Program-made: the position numbers and the translations under genes
Notes under the pieces: generated by a model
Database searches by the model: none
What the model saw: only the letters and a program-made list of their open reading frames with translations
What the model was told of the DNA's origin: nothing
Source of the DNA: Tubulanus polymorphus
Taxonomy: Eukaryota; Nemertea; Palaeonemertea; Tubulaniformes; Tubulanidae
Assembly (NCBI RefSeq): GCF_964204645.1
Contig: NC_134036.1
Coordinates: 6,087,600 to 6,151,599, forward strand
Direction of reading: 5' to 3'
DNA: 64,000 nt
Part shown: piece by piece, positions 41,776 to 55,900 of the stretch
Numbering within the stretch: the first letter of the stretch is position 1
Layout of the letters: every line of letters begins with the position of its first letter

Positions 41776-42704
41776 GTCGTGTCTTTTTATTTGGAATGAC
41801 CACCCATATTAGTCGACATCGTTGCAGATGTCTGAAATATGTCTAGTGTTTTATTGATAGCGTGTAATATCTACGCGGATTCCGCGAAAACGAACACAAA
41901 CTATTACTAGAAAATTTTAGCCCGCTTCATGCATTTTTATTGCTGGAACCTAAACCGTGACTTAGTCAATTTCGGTGTAGTTTATCATATTATCATCTTT
42001 AGTAAAACCCACCTAGATAAAGGCTTACAATACACACAATATCATGTTAAATTACGAGCCCCTGACGGTCGTAGGGTCGCCCTTTTTAACCAGATAAAAA
42101 CATATTTGATAATTTAGAAATGTGTAAGAATGAGATATATTATAGCAATCATATAGTCTCCTAATTGAATCAGATTGACGTAATATTCCGACATAAGAAC
42201 AAGTTCATAATACACGTAACACACGAGTGCCTTTCTGAGGGAGAACTTTTCATTTTAGAACGCAACTAATACCCCGTTTATACCCAGTTAAGTAGTTGAT
42301 TTGTGCAAATTTCAACAATTTCTATATTGAATGTACTCTTAAACCGTGATAATCGCGACGACTTACATATCGATGCTGCAGTTTCACCTGTAGAGCTTTT
42401 TTTGTAAAAATCTGTAATTGCGCATTTAATTTCATATTTGGATGTACGCATAATTGTTTCGTGTTAATTGTCTTTGTGAACGGCGATGGATCAAATCAAA
42501 CGGTTACCGCTTAGTGAAATCGTCTTGTTCGCGTTAACGATTTCAAAGAATAGAGAAAAAGAAACTGATTGGATCGAAAAAAAATGTCCGATGAAACACG
42601 CAGTAAATACAACAACATTAAACACTAAACACAAATTGAGATTTGCTTTTAATTGATGAATTCAAACAACGTTTCGGATATAAACTAATAGCTGTGCGCA
42701 CTTT

Positions 42705-42800
42705 ATACTCGGGCGGGTTTCGAACTGTGGTATCGAGTACCATTAAATTCGGCTCCCTAGTGGGACAGGTTGGACGTACGTATCTACTGAGCCGGTGTTT
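42705..42800 (-). repeat. tRNA-derived SINE head
   Basis: The minus strand shows a box A-like GGCTCAGTAGATACG and a box B-like AGTTCGAAACCCG about 60 bases downstream. Copy at 51880-51985. Confidence 0.45.
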
Positions 42801-43845
42801 CGAACCGAACCAGAAATTCAAAATATCGGATCGATATATCATAACTATCAGGTTTAAACCAGTGTCCGGGAGCGCACTTCTCGAAAACGACATCAAATAT
42901 ATTCAGTCTTTCAAAATACGCCTTTGTACTTTTATCTAGCTGTTAAGTCAATCTTCAACGATAATGATGAAAGATACATTCAACCCTTTCGTAACGTGGT
43001 ACGCGGTCACCGGTGACTCGCATTTTCGTAGAGGATCTACTTGATACCAATGCGCCATCTACCGCAAAACCTTAAGTATTTCTGCTACTATGCACCTACG
43101 GTCGTTTCGAAAGATATTTTGTGGATCAATATTAATTAGTATATTTCTCTAATTGCGATGACTACCTTGCTACATTAAATCAGCCGTAATGTTTTGATGG
43201 ATAGGAAATTTTACCATCAAATTCTCAGATAATCATCAGAACACACTGCAGAAAAGAGTAGCAGGCTAGGAATAGCAATTGGTAGGATTTCGCATTTTAT
43301 TTGAGCTTTTTCTGAAAAAGAACATAAAGACTATGTAAATTGGGTTACGTAAGTGCACCATATAATTAACATGAACATATATTTTTTGTAACCAGCTATT
43401 GTGCCCTACTGTGGGTACGGTACCTCTTTAGTAACGCTTACAGTATCTCTTTACCGGGGGGTTTTGTTTAATCACCCGGAGAATTTTTGGCTGAGTACGG
43501 TCGGTGGGTTTATGGTCAGTAGTGAAATACTTTCAACCAGGAGTGTTTCAATTGAGTGTTGAGTGTATAGGAGATACAGCGACCCGAATTGAAAGCTGTA
43601 ACCCGTGTGAAACGATTAATACTCCATACATCCATTGCATATACTGACACGTTAATGATATCTAGTAATTGAACAAATGTAACGAATTCATTGCATGCGA
43701 AAAAACGGTGAAAAGTGAACAACGCAAAAATAAGGGGGGGGAGTCTAGTGTATATAATGATGATTTATCATGAAATATCCCCGACAGAAAATAAAATTGA
43801 AAGATCGTTTTAACTGGCGATATATACCAAACACTCTGCGCTATT

Positions 43846-46800
43846 TCATTTATCTGTTCGATGTTGCCTGCGTTTAGTTTTTGCTCGTATAGATTTCATA
43901 TCGATAGTCAGTATTGTGTAAAGAAGAAGGGGATTGAGGGACGAGTTGATCGGTAAGAAAAGAACCGCCAGCCAAGCTGCCACCTGATTCGGTATTTCTA
44001 CCCGTAATACCGCACAAATCTGAACGGTTATTAACGGCAGCCAGCAAAATAGATTACACAGATTTATCACCAAACTCCTGCGTGCTAAAACTAATTCTGT
44101 AGGGTCAATTCTACCTGAACAAGACCTACTTCCAGATACGAGTCTGTACATTTGAACATACGTTGCCATTATCGTAGTGAGTATGAATGAGTTGGATAAT
44201 GAAAAAATAGCTAATGAATATTGCCAGGCATTGACTTCAATTGAAATTAAATTCATCGGTAAACAAACTCCGGTTGTACCGTAAAAATTGTTTCCGAAGT
44301 AAGAGATAGGTGTTAGAGGTAGCAATGCAATAGCACACAAAATAATCCAAGATGTGCAACAAATAGCGCACACATATTTAGGAGATGTAATTGCACTTCC
44401 TGAAAATGGATTAACGATATTTGTGAACCTATGACGTGTCATGATGAGCAAAAATATCAATGAACCTTCACAAGAGATAGACACCGTTATCCCAGCAAGA
44501 CGACAAAATGGACTATCCATCCAAAATTCCGAATTGAGAAAGTAAATGCCAGAATAAATGTAATCGGCTCCAGCGATCAGAAACAAATATATAGACATTA
44601 TGAAATCACACACAGCAACATTAATGATGATGATATCTGAAGATGGATTTGAGGAGGAAAATCGAATCGATCGAATGCGAAGTGAAATGACAATTCCGTT
44701 AGCGATGGAACTGAATGAAGCGATCACCCAAATGATAGCTCTGAGGACGGTGTTACCCATCAGATCAGAACAGGAGGAAAATTGATCAGCTTCCGGAAGG
44801 CACTGGTCAACATTCGGAGCCATGCAGCAAAATTTGTAGGCATCAGACTTTAAGGAGACCAATGATGTCAGATTGTTGAAAACATTTCTGTCGACAGAAA
44901 TAACTTTGTAGTTGTTGGTTATATCAAGAATTTCAAGTGAAGTTAATCCAGAAAATGCGTAAAGCGAAATATGATGGATTCTGTTATTGCTGATTTTCAA
45001 CGACTGTAATGTAGATAAACCTCGAAATACGTTTCTACCAAGCACCAACAACGAAAGTTCGTGAAGGTCGAGAACTTTAAGTGACTTCAAATCTTGGAAG
45101 GTATCGTCCTGTAAATGACGTATTGGATTTTCAGTAATCAATAACTCTTTCAAACTATACTAACCGATGAATGTTTTTGCAGATAATGATGTTATGTTGT
45201 TGTATGTAAGATCTAATGTATGTAGATTATGCAGGTTTGAGAACGATTTAGGTAAAATATAAGACAATTCATTGGCGGAGATGTTGAGCATGCGCAAATA
45301 GATATATGAAAGGAATGTCGACATGTCTAAAGTAATTTCGTTATTCGACAAAATTAAGACACGAGTTGATGCCGAAAAAAGATCAGTAATATTTGTTAAA
45401 CCAGCATTTCGGCAATCGATCAAGTAACCTTGACACATACAACCTTCATAGCAGGTTACGTTACAGAAAGCCTCGTCATCAGTTTTATGTTTACAACTAA
45501 TGACACCATCGCAAACTTCAAATTGTGGGATACATCGATTTTCGTGGCCACATTTAAACATTCCCGGACATGAAAACGTCTCGCAGTTTTGTTCATCTTC
45601 TGAATTAGGACAATCTGACTGACCATCGCACACCTGTCTGATCGGTATACAGTACGATGCTGGACATTTTACAGTACCAGCTGGACATTCAAAATCTTCA
45701 CATCTTAACACGTGCTCGAGATTTCTACAAACTGGGTAACCATTCGTCATTCTTTCTAGAATACATCTGTGACGTCTTGAATAACAATGAGGAGAATTGA
45801 AAGAACATCTTTGTTCGTCAGATTACCACCGTCGAATATGTAAAATCCAGCTCGCTCGCAGTTCTGTGATAAAACTGTTAGTTCCATATTCTCTTCATAG
45901 ATCTCAGTTTTCCATTTAAACTCGTATCTAGTGACGCGATATCCAATTGAGTTCTTCCATGCAGTTGGGAACAGTGATGTTGTTCGAATGGACCATATTT
46001 TGTTTACAAATTCCTGACATGAATAAATCAATATGAAACTTTTATTTGTTGATTATCATATTTAGATACAAATTAACCTCACATGTGTACTCACCCGAAT
46101 ATTCTCAACGTATAAATCTTTAATCGAAAAAGATTTGATTAATTTATTTCAAACCTCACATCGTCATTAAGTGTTTCTTTCAAAACGCACAGTACGACGA
46201 GGAATCCGTCAGATTTAACACTCAGTGATTGCAGGTAGTTGTAACCGAGTAAAATATCAGTTCCTACAACGCGTAACCCTTCTAGTTTATATACACCGAT
46301 GACGTCACCGGATGCGATGAGATTATGTGTCCAGTTGAAGACTACGTACTGTAACACCTGCACTGTGATAGACCAGCAGTGTAAGTGTTTTGATCGAGTT
46401 ATTACGTGTAAACTGTTGTCATCGGGAATGAGCACTCCCGACTCATCATTAGAGATCTGAATCAACGGATTAGAGACGTTCCAATCAGATATTTTATAAA
46501 GTTGAACGACAAGCTGTGATTTGATTAAAATTTTATAGGATACTAAAGTAGCTCTGTTCGTTCTAGTATACAATGAGGATGGTGGATGTCCGGATTGTTG
46601 GCGTATAAGACCTATCGGTTCACTACTGGAGTTCCATCCGTCGTGAATTTTAAATGGTGTCTTGACGTAATACCGTGATTTGAGATTGATGAGGGTTAGA
46701 GTCATTCCTAAACCGTCTGGCATTCCTATCCATTCAAGAAACATTGTACAAAAACGAATGAATAAATTGAATTTGTATCCCATTGGTGTTTTTAATTCAT

Positions 46801-47299
46801 TAACGTTGAGAAATGAGTTTCCACAGTTGCCGCTGATTCTCAATCGGCTTCGTCCATAACGATACATGATATAAACCCGACTTCCTCGAGCACCATCGAT
46901 GCGGCTCCTAAACATCAACGAGATCGAATCTTTGCGGCGGATTTCATGTTTTCCGTTACTGCAGAATCTGATATCAGCCTCGTAGACGAGAAGGTAGTTA
47001 GCACTACAGAATATTGACGGCTCGATGTCGTAGTAAAATTGGACGAGAAAAGTTCCCGGTAAAGAGCTGTTGATGAACCAACGACATTTAACACCGCGCG
47101 TTAACGTAGGGTAATTCGGTGAAACGATATAACCGGACGTAGAATCTAGCGGGTACCACGTGTTGTTACAAGACGAATTTACCGTCACAGACGATTCCTC
47201 GATAGAGTCTGCGCGATCAGCGCGCGCGATGCGAACCTGACAGACGATCAGCGACGCTATAAACAGCGCTCTCAGCCGCTGCTCCATACCGAACAACAT
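43846..47299 (-). pseudogene. Receptor gene D: chimeric, multiply broken receptor pseudogene
   Basis: Exon 1 (from ATG 47299) is of the A/C class. A 4-bp deletion relative to C just before its end shifts the frame into a stop at 46139. Exon 2 starts at 46013 after a CAG acceptor, but at 45822-45824 it jumps directly into the LDLa region of exon 3, out of frame. That removes most of exon 2, both lectin modules and the first LDLa repeats. The remaining LDLa/LRR part (45750-45160) ends in TAG where E has TTG (Leu, in GLYSLKEL). The seven-helix part (45153-43846) is open but has an extra Leu in the TM7 motif (NPLLLY). Everything 3' of the junction is nearly identical to E. No full receptor can be made from this copy. 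Confidence 0.9.
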
Positions 47300-47941
47300 C
47301 ACTGCGATAGAATGAACGAAATTCGTGTAGTTTCACAGGATCGTTTATTGGTCGGATGACGATCCGATTTCATCCAATCAGAAAATTCGCTCCGTCGAGT
47401 CCAAAATGCTTCAAATATTTCAGCAAAAATGCGGTCGAACATGCCCATGAAAACGCAACAGGATAAATACGTTCTCGGTTTTCGCATTTATTCTAGTTTT
47501 GGTTTATTCACTCATTTCTTTATGTTCTATCCATACAATCATTAAACTCCATCCACTCAAAACTACCAAACCTTCACCGACCAGAAATATTCTACTCCTT
47601 ATTTCTGATACAATATACAAATGATTTTGATTTCGTTCATGTGGATCGTAGACGATATTCCAAATTCGTATCGTCGAATGAAACTAGATGGAAAAGGTGA
47701 TCGAATATTTAGAAAGATGAAATTCTAGTCAATGTTGAAACTATAACTGCGTATATAGCAGCGTTTTACAAACCTCATTAACAGCGAAAGCGCTGTTGAT
47801 TCTGATCTTGGGTAGAATGTTGAAATTGTCGAAAATCAATGGTAGCTAAAATCATACAAATCTCATTTTCTAATGAATATATGAATTTATTCTAGCAATC
47901 GTTTTCGAGTTTTAAATTGTCCCCTCTTCGGGGATAGCGCA

Positions 47942-48404
47942 AGTAATAAAGAAGTTTCCAGTTTCTAGGCGCCATATTGTGGCGGTCCCTCGAGGTCCCC
48001 ATTGTTGCGATAATTGGCGCTCATTTTCAAAACATAAGTTTCGATTGAATATCACATAGTTCTGCAGTCCCTTGCTCGATTAACTTAATTTATACACCAT
48101 TTTAAAGGAAATGAAATGCAGTTATTTGTTGGTAATTCTTGGTTAAGATATGCGGTCCTTGGTTTCACATCGTCACTGTTCTCAATTGTTGCATTCAAAA
48201 ATTCCAATAATCGCCAGCAAATATCTGCATTTCATTTCCTTTAAAATGGTGTATAAATTAAGTTAATCGAGCAAGGGACTGCAGAACTATGTGATATTCA
48301 ATCTAAACTTATGTTTTAAAAATGAGCGCAAATTATCGCAACAATGGGGACCTCGAGGGACCGCCACAAAATGGCGCCTAGAAACTGGAAACTTCTTTAT
48401 TAGA
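47942..48404. repeat. Foldback/MITE, copy 2
   Basis: Fuller copy of the element at 38990-39428, with arms extending to AAAGGAAATGAAATGCAG on both sides. Confidence 0.75.
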
Positions 48405-48999
48405 TTCTTATATCATACTGGTATCGATTTGATTAATATCTAGAATATGAAAATCAAACTCAATCTCATTGAACACAAACCTCCGATATGAGGCCAATAG
48501 AAATTCGTAGAAAATAAAAAAAATATTTTGCGCATTTTGAATGCATGTGCGCATTTTGAATACATGAAACGAATTCGGACGAAATTTCACGAAATGTTGA
48601 GCAACGACTATATTTTCCACATTCATTGCGTAGGAATCTTCTTTCAACAAGTTGGATGTAGGTATACCAATCCTGAGTTGTATAATTTGAAAAGGACTGA
48701 ATTAACGGTACATCGATTTGCAATAAAAAGGAATAATATTCGGTCAAATTCAGATATCTGCATCAGGTATTTTCTAGAGAATTCCATGCCTTACCTTGTG
48801 ATTGATTAAAACACAAAAGAAAGTTTCTTTACTTTTAAAGATATCCCAAATATGAATATTTCGCTAAATTGAAAGCTACCTCGCAGATATAGCTTAACTA
48901 CATATATAGGTCACGCGTATTTGAAATGTCATGCATATCTCAGCATTTTCTAGAATCGGATGTATGACTTAGATACTGAATAGATATTGCAGCAAGGCG

Positions 49000-49105
49000 C
49001 GTGGTGTTAAACGCCTCGAGGCAGTTACTGTAAAATCGGTCTAGCTTTCTGAACACGACAGCAGTTTTTACTATGTATCATGTTTCCCTCTACATGACAT
49101 ATATT
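49000..49105. promoter_or_regulatory. Conserved non-coding block, copy 4
   Basis: Near-identical to copy 3 (40015-40125), as expected from the recent spacer duplication. Confidence 0.4.
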
Positions 49106-52100
49106 CACTGGTTTCGTGCGCTGCAGTTCTTTTGTAAACCCGGGTTTAGTTAATGCATACATTACATTATCAGTAAACTTTCAAATTCACATCTTTTAAA
49201 CGAAGATGACTTTAATTAGCAGATTAGCAGATTGGATGGACGCTACCATTAAATCCGTGAAATAACAATTAGAAAACTAGATTTCAATTTGATTCAATTA
49301 TGTTTTTAGCAGATTGCAAAAAAATGTTTTGGAAGGAAAATACCGCTAACTTGAAATAACAGTTAGAATAATAGCGTCCAATTTGATTCAACTATGTTTT
49401 GCTTCTAGACAGGGAAACAGCGCGTGGGACTTGCGTGTCAGAATTCGGTTGATGAGTGGTCAACTTAGTTAATTTATTCAGATTACTAAAACCATATCAG
49501 TGTGTGCATGTGTGGAAAACGTGACTCGTACTTTCTTTTGGTGAGAAAAACCAAGCGTTGTTTTACGCGATGCAAACCAACGCACATTGAAGTAAATACA
49601 TCTTGGAAAATTTGAAGCTTGGCTCGTGGAGAGCATGTCAAAATCTGGTGATTTAGTCCGAATCGTCCGCACTGTATAGCTAAGATGTCTGACTACGTAG
49701 TTCTTTTCAAAAGTTACATACCGATATCTGAATTCACGAGGAGATATTAGCCAGATATTCTATTTTTTATAAAACGTGCTGATTAACATATTCAATTGAT
49801 CCAATATGTCCATGAACTCATAATGTATATGGTCGGATGCGTATTTCAACGGCGAGAGTATGTGGAAAAAAACTTCCTGGGAAGCTTAAACCAAAATATA
49901 TCATCATATGAACTTTATTTATCTTTTGTTAACCACAACTGTTTACAAATACATTATATATTTTACATTATGTTTAAAAATGTAATAGATAAGGAATGCT
50001 TATAGAGACGAGGGAATATGATTAATAATTTGTAGCTCTAGCCGAACATATTTGTATTGGAAAAAAAGATATTTTACTTCTCTCTAGAGTCGCCTATTGA
50101 GAATAGCAAGCACGTGAAGAAGAATTTCATTGTTTTACAAACAAAACCCATTTCCGATATGAAAGACTCGATTTTCCTTTTGCTGCGCTAGCTTCCGACG
50201 TGTATTGAAATCAATAGATGATTTATTCTAGGTAACAATACTAATGACAGTCAATTTTTGATGTCGAACAAAGTCATCATTCGGGTGATGTCAAAATTGT
50301 GAGAGAACTGTTCTTTTGGTTAACTTGTCTTATGTAATTATCCATTTAAATACCTCTACTTACTACCGACGGCACACGGGTATAGTACTGCAGGGACTGT
50401 TTAGATAGTTGTAAACGGAGAATTCTTGTTGTACTGGTGCTAAAAGAAATCGTCGCTTTGATTCTAGGAAATACTAACCGTTCGAAAAAAGACCAACGGC
50501 ATTGTAGGCTTTAGCAATTGTATCACTCAAAGCGAACTGTTTTATTACGTTTTCAGAGTTGAATTCTCATTAGAAATTGGAGAAAGAAGACATTTTCGAG
50601 GCTGGATTTGATACGCATAATGCGAGGAAGGAAAATGATGTTTTTGGCAGAATATTTTCACCCGCGATATGAAGTACTAGCGGTTTGTTGTGGTTATATA
50701 GCTTGAGACGACAAGTGCCGCGTGGTTTGCGCACGCAGAGGTGAGCATACGATTTCTGATGTATTTTGATCACGTATCGAGTTTATTCTCACGGCACCGG
50801 TTCCAAATTCGAGACTTAAGTCCGAAATTTGTCTTAACAGCATTTACAATTAAATGTGCATTTCATTCTAAAGTCTTTCGATTGACTATAGAATTAATGT
50901 TAACTTAATCTGGTCTGTAGTCTGATTTAACTAAGGAACCGGCCCCTGAAGTCGTGTCTTTTTATTTCGAATGACCACCCATATTAGTCGACATCGTTGC
51001 AGATGTCTGAAATATGCCTAGTGTTTTATTGATAGCGTGTAATATCTACGCGGATTCCGCAAAAACGAACACAAACTTTTACTAGAAAATTTTAGCCCGC
51101 TTCATGTATTTTTATTGCTGGAACCTAAACCGTGACTTAGTCAATTTCGGTGTAGTTTATCACATTATCATCTTTAGTAAAACCCACCTAGATAAAGCCT
51201 TACAATACACACAATATCATGTTAAATTACGAGCCCCTGACGGTCGTAAGGTCGCCCTTTTTAACCAGATAAAAACATATTTGATAATTTAGAAATGTGT
51301 AAGAATGAGATATATTATAGCAATCATATAGTCTCCTAATTGAATCAGATTGACGTAATATTCCGACATAAGAACAAGTTCATAATACACGTAACACACG
51401 AGTGCCTTGCTGAGGGAGAACTTTTCATTTTAGAACGCAACTAATACCCCGTTTATACCCAGTTAAGTAGTTGATTTGTGCAAATTTCAACAATTTCTAT
51501 ATTGAATGTACTCTTAAACCGTGATAATCGCGACGACTTACTTATCGATGCTGCAGTTTCACCTGTAGAGCTTTTTTTGTAAAAATCTGTAATTGCGCAT
51601 TTAATTTCATATTTGGATGTACGCATAATTGTTTCGTGTTAATTGTCTTTGTGAACGGCGATGGATCAAATCAAACGGTTACCACTTAGTGAAATCGTCT
51701 TGTTCGCGTTAACGATTTCAAAGAATAGAGAAAAAGAAACTGATTGGATCGAAAAAAAATATCCGATGAAACACGCAGTAAATACAACAACATTAACACA
51801 AATTGAGATTTGCTTTTATTTCATGAATTCAAACAACGTTTCGGATATAAACTAATAGCTGTGCGCACTTTATACTAAGGCGGGTTTCGAACTGTGGTAT
51901 CGAGTACCATTAAATTCGGCTCCCTACTGAGACAGGTTGGACGTACGTATCTACTGAGCCGGTGTTTCGAACCGAACCAGAAATTCAAACTATCGGATCG
52001 ATATATCGTAACTATCAGGACTAAACCGTCCGGGAGCGCACTTCTCGAAAACGACATCAAATATATTCAGTCTTTCAAAATACGCCTTTGTACTTTTATC

Positions 52101-52995
52101 TAGCTGTTTAGTCTATCTTCAACGATAATGATGAAAGATACATTCAACCCTTTCGTAACGTGGTACGCGGTCACCGGTGACTCGCATTTTCGTAGAGAAT
52201 CTACTTGATACCAATGCGCCATCTAAGTATTTCAGCTACTATGCACCTACGGTCGTTTCGAAAGATATTTTGCGGATCAATATTAATTGGTATATTTCTC
52301 TAATTGCGATGACTACCTTGCTACATTAAATCAGCCGTAATGTTTTGATGGATAGGAAATTTTACCATCAAATTCTCAGATAATCATCAGAACACACTGC
52401 AGAAAAGAGTAGCAGGCTATGAATAGCAATTGGTAGGATTTCGCATTTTATTTGAGCTTTTTCTGAAAAAGAACATAAAGACTATGTAAATTGGGTTACG
52501 TAAGTGCACCATATAATTAAAATGAACATATATTTTTTGTAACCAGCTATTGTGCCCTACTGTGGGTACGGTACCTCTTTAGTAACGCTTACAGTATCTC
52601 TTTACCGGGGGTTTTGTTTAATCACCCGGAGAATTTCTGGCTGAGTACGGTCGGTGGGTTTATGGTCAGTAGTGAAATACTTTCAACCAGGAGTGTTTCA
52701 ATTGAGTGTTGAGTGTATAGGAGATACAGCGACCCGAATTGAAAGCTGTAACCCGTGTGAAACGATTAATACTCCATACATCCATTGCATATACTGACCG
52801 TTAATGATATCTAGTAATTGAACAAATGTAACGAATTCATTGCATGCGAAAAAACGGTGAAAAGTGAACAACGCAAAAATAAGGGGGGGGGAGTCTAGTG
52901 TATATAATGATGATTTATCATGAAATATCCCCGACAGAAAATAAAATTGAAAGATCGTTTTGACTGGCGATATATACCAAACACTCTGCGCTATT

Positions 52996-55900
52996 TCATT
53001 TATCTGTTCGATGTTGCCTGCGTTTAGTTTTTGCTCGTATAGATTTCATATCGATAGTCAGTATTGTGTAAAGAAGGGGATTGAGGGACGAGTTGATCGG
53101 TAAGAAAAGAACCGCCAGCCAAGCTGCCACCTGATTCGGTATTTCTACCCGTAATACCGCACAAATCTGAACGGTTATTAACGGCAGCCAGCAAAATAGA
53201 TTACACAGATTTATCACCAAACTCCTGCGTGCTAAAACTAATTCTGTAGGGTCAATTCTACCTGAACAAGACCTACTTCCAGATACGAGTCTGTACATTT
53301 GTACATACGTTGCCATTATCGTAGTGAGTATGAATGAGTTGGATAATGAAAAAATAGCTAATGAATATTGCCAGGCATTGACTTCAATTGAAATTAAATT
53401 CATCGGTAAACAAACTCCGGTTGTACCGTAAAAATTGTTTCCGAAGTAAGGGATAGGTGTTAGAGGTAGCAATGCAATAGCACACAAAATAATCCAAGAT
53501 GTGCAACAAATAGCGCACACATATTTAGGAGATGTAATTGCACTTCCTGAAAATGGATTAACGATATTTGTGAACCTATGACGTGTCATGATGAGCAAAA
53601 ATATCAATGAACCTTCACAAGAGATAGACACCGTTATCCCAGCAAGACGACAAAATGGACTATCCATCCAAAATTCCGAATTGAAAAAGTAAATGCCAGA
53701 ATAAATGTAATCGGCTCCAGCGATCAGAAACAAATATATAGACATCATGAAATCACACACAGCAACATTAATGATGATGATATCTGAAGATGGATTTGAG
53801 GAGGAAAATCGAATCGATCGAATGCGAAGTGAAATGACAATTCCGTTAGCGATGGAACTGAATGAAGCGATCACCCAAATGATAGCTCTGAGGACGGTGT
53901 TACCCATCAGATCAGAACAGGAGGAAAATTGATCAGCTTCCGGAAGGCACTGGTCAACATTCGGAGCCATGCAGCAAAATTTGTAAGCATCAGACTTTAA
54001 GGAGACCAATGATGTCAGATTGTTGAAAACATTTCTGTCGACAGAAATAACTTTGTAGTTGTTGGTTATATCAAGAATTTCAAGTGAAGTTAATCCAGAA
54101 AATGCGTAAAGCGAAATATGATGGATTCTGTTATTGCTGATTTTCAACGACTGTAATGTAGATAAACCTCGAAATACGTTTCTACCAAGCACCAACAACG
54201 AAAGTTCGTGAAGGTCGAGAACTTTAAGTGACTTCAAATCTTGGAAGGTATCGTCCTGTAAATGACGTATTGGATTTTCAGTAATCAATAACTCTTTCAA
54301 ACTATACAAACCGATGAATGTTTTTGCAGATAATGATGTTATGTTGTTGTATGTAAGATCTAATGTATGTAGATTATGCAGGTTTGAGAACGATTTAGGT
54401 AAAATATAAGACAATTCATTGGCGGAGATGTTGAGCATGCGCAAATAGATATATGAAAGGAATGTCGACATGTCTAAAGTAATTTCGTTATTCGACAAAA
54501 TTAAGACACGAGTTGATGCCGAAAAAAGATCTGTAATATTTGTTAAACCACCATTTCGGCAATCGATCAAGTAACCTTGACACATACAACCTTCATAGCA
54601 GGTTACGTTACAGAAAGCCTCGTCATCAGTTTTATGTTTACAACTAATGACACCATCGCAAACTTCAAATTGTGGGATACATCGATTTTCGTGGCCACAT
54701 TTAAACATTCCCGGACATGAAAACGTCTCGCAGTTTTGTTCATCTTCTGAATTAGGACAATCTGACTGACCATCGCACACCTGTCTGATCGGTATACAGT
54801 ACGATGCTGGACATTTTACAGTACCAGCTGGACATTCAAAATCTTCACATCTTAACACGTGCTCGAGATTTCTACAAACTGGGTAACCATTCGTAATTCT
54901 TTCTAGAATACATCTGTGACGTCTTGAATAACAATGAGGAGAATTTAAAGAACATCTTTGTTCGTCAGATTCAATGCAGAAATTAGTGAAGTTAGTCGTA
55001 CAGTGGTTCTCATTGTTGCAATAAACAGTAGGATTCACTGTAACATTAGTAGTTGTTACTAATTCATCTTCTTCGAGGCTTCCACTACAATCCACGACAC
55101 CATCCTGATACACTTGAGAACTGATACAGTCTCCACTGTTACACAGGAAACCTTGACACATTTGAGAAGTGCATCCCATTTCATCGGATCCGTCTTTACA
55201 ATTAGTGAATCCATCGCATCTGTTAGAAATACTGATACATTGACCACTTTGGCAGCGAAATTGTTCGGTAAAACACGGAGGATGAAAACATGCGTTTTCA
55301 TCAGAACCATCCACACAATCCTGTATGAAATCACAGAAACCACTTACTGATATAATCTGTCCATCATTGCATTGAAACTGACTGTGTAAATTTATATCCG
55401 TACAATTGAGTTCATCTTCACCGTGTTGACAGTCGTGTCTGGTATCACATACGCGATGGTCGCTGATACATCTTTGATCGTTACATTCAAACTGCAACGA
55501 TTTACAACCGCTTATAGAAGTTAACTCTTCATCAGTTACATTGTATGAACACAGAACAGAATGCGCTGTATCTGATTGATTATGCCACGGTATCAATGCC
55601 CAATTAATCGAATGATTATAGGTAATTTCATCCCTTGTAACAAATGGTTTTATTTTCAACCACTGATTCCAAAAACCCTTAGTTAGAATAGCGCCATATT
55701 GGTGCTGATAATTAAATCTACCAATCAAAATTTGAAGGTGCATCGGATCCTGTATCAAACCGACTTCACCGCGGATTCCATGACACAGTTTTCTTGATTT
55801 CCCAATGTCTAAACTTCGGTTTTTGTTCCAATCTGTCAGTATTTGGTAACATTGCCCAGCTATACCTAACCAACCCATTTTACAAGTTGCATTTACTGTA

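Larger units (their letters stand above)
38347..43845. other. C/D spacer, near-identical to the D/E spacer; no gene recognised
   Basis: Near-identical to 47300-52995, with scattered substitutions and small indels. It holds a foldback element (38990-39428), the conserved CCTCGAGG block (40015-40125), a MITE-like element (41617-41775) and a tRNA-like remnant (42705-42800). Short open frames (for example 39552-39836 and 40823-41032) are shared by both copies but show no domain or signal peptide. No ICK exon or promoter block seen. Confidence 0.55.
47300..52995. other. D/E spacer, duplicate of the C/D spacer
   Basis: Same contents as 38347-43845: foldback 47942-48404, conserved block 49000-49105, MITE-like element 50791-50948 and tRNA-like remnant 51880-51985. 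The one large difference is about 190 bp at 50289-50485, absent from the other copy at 41309. No gene recognised. Confidence 0.55.
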
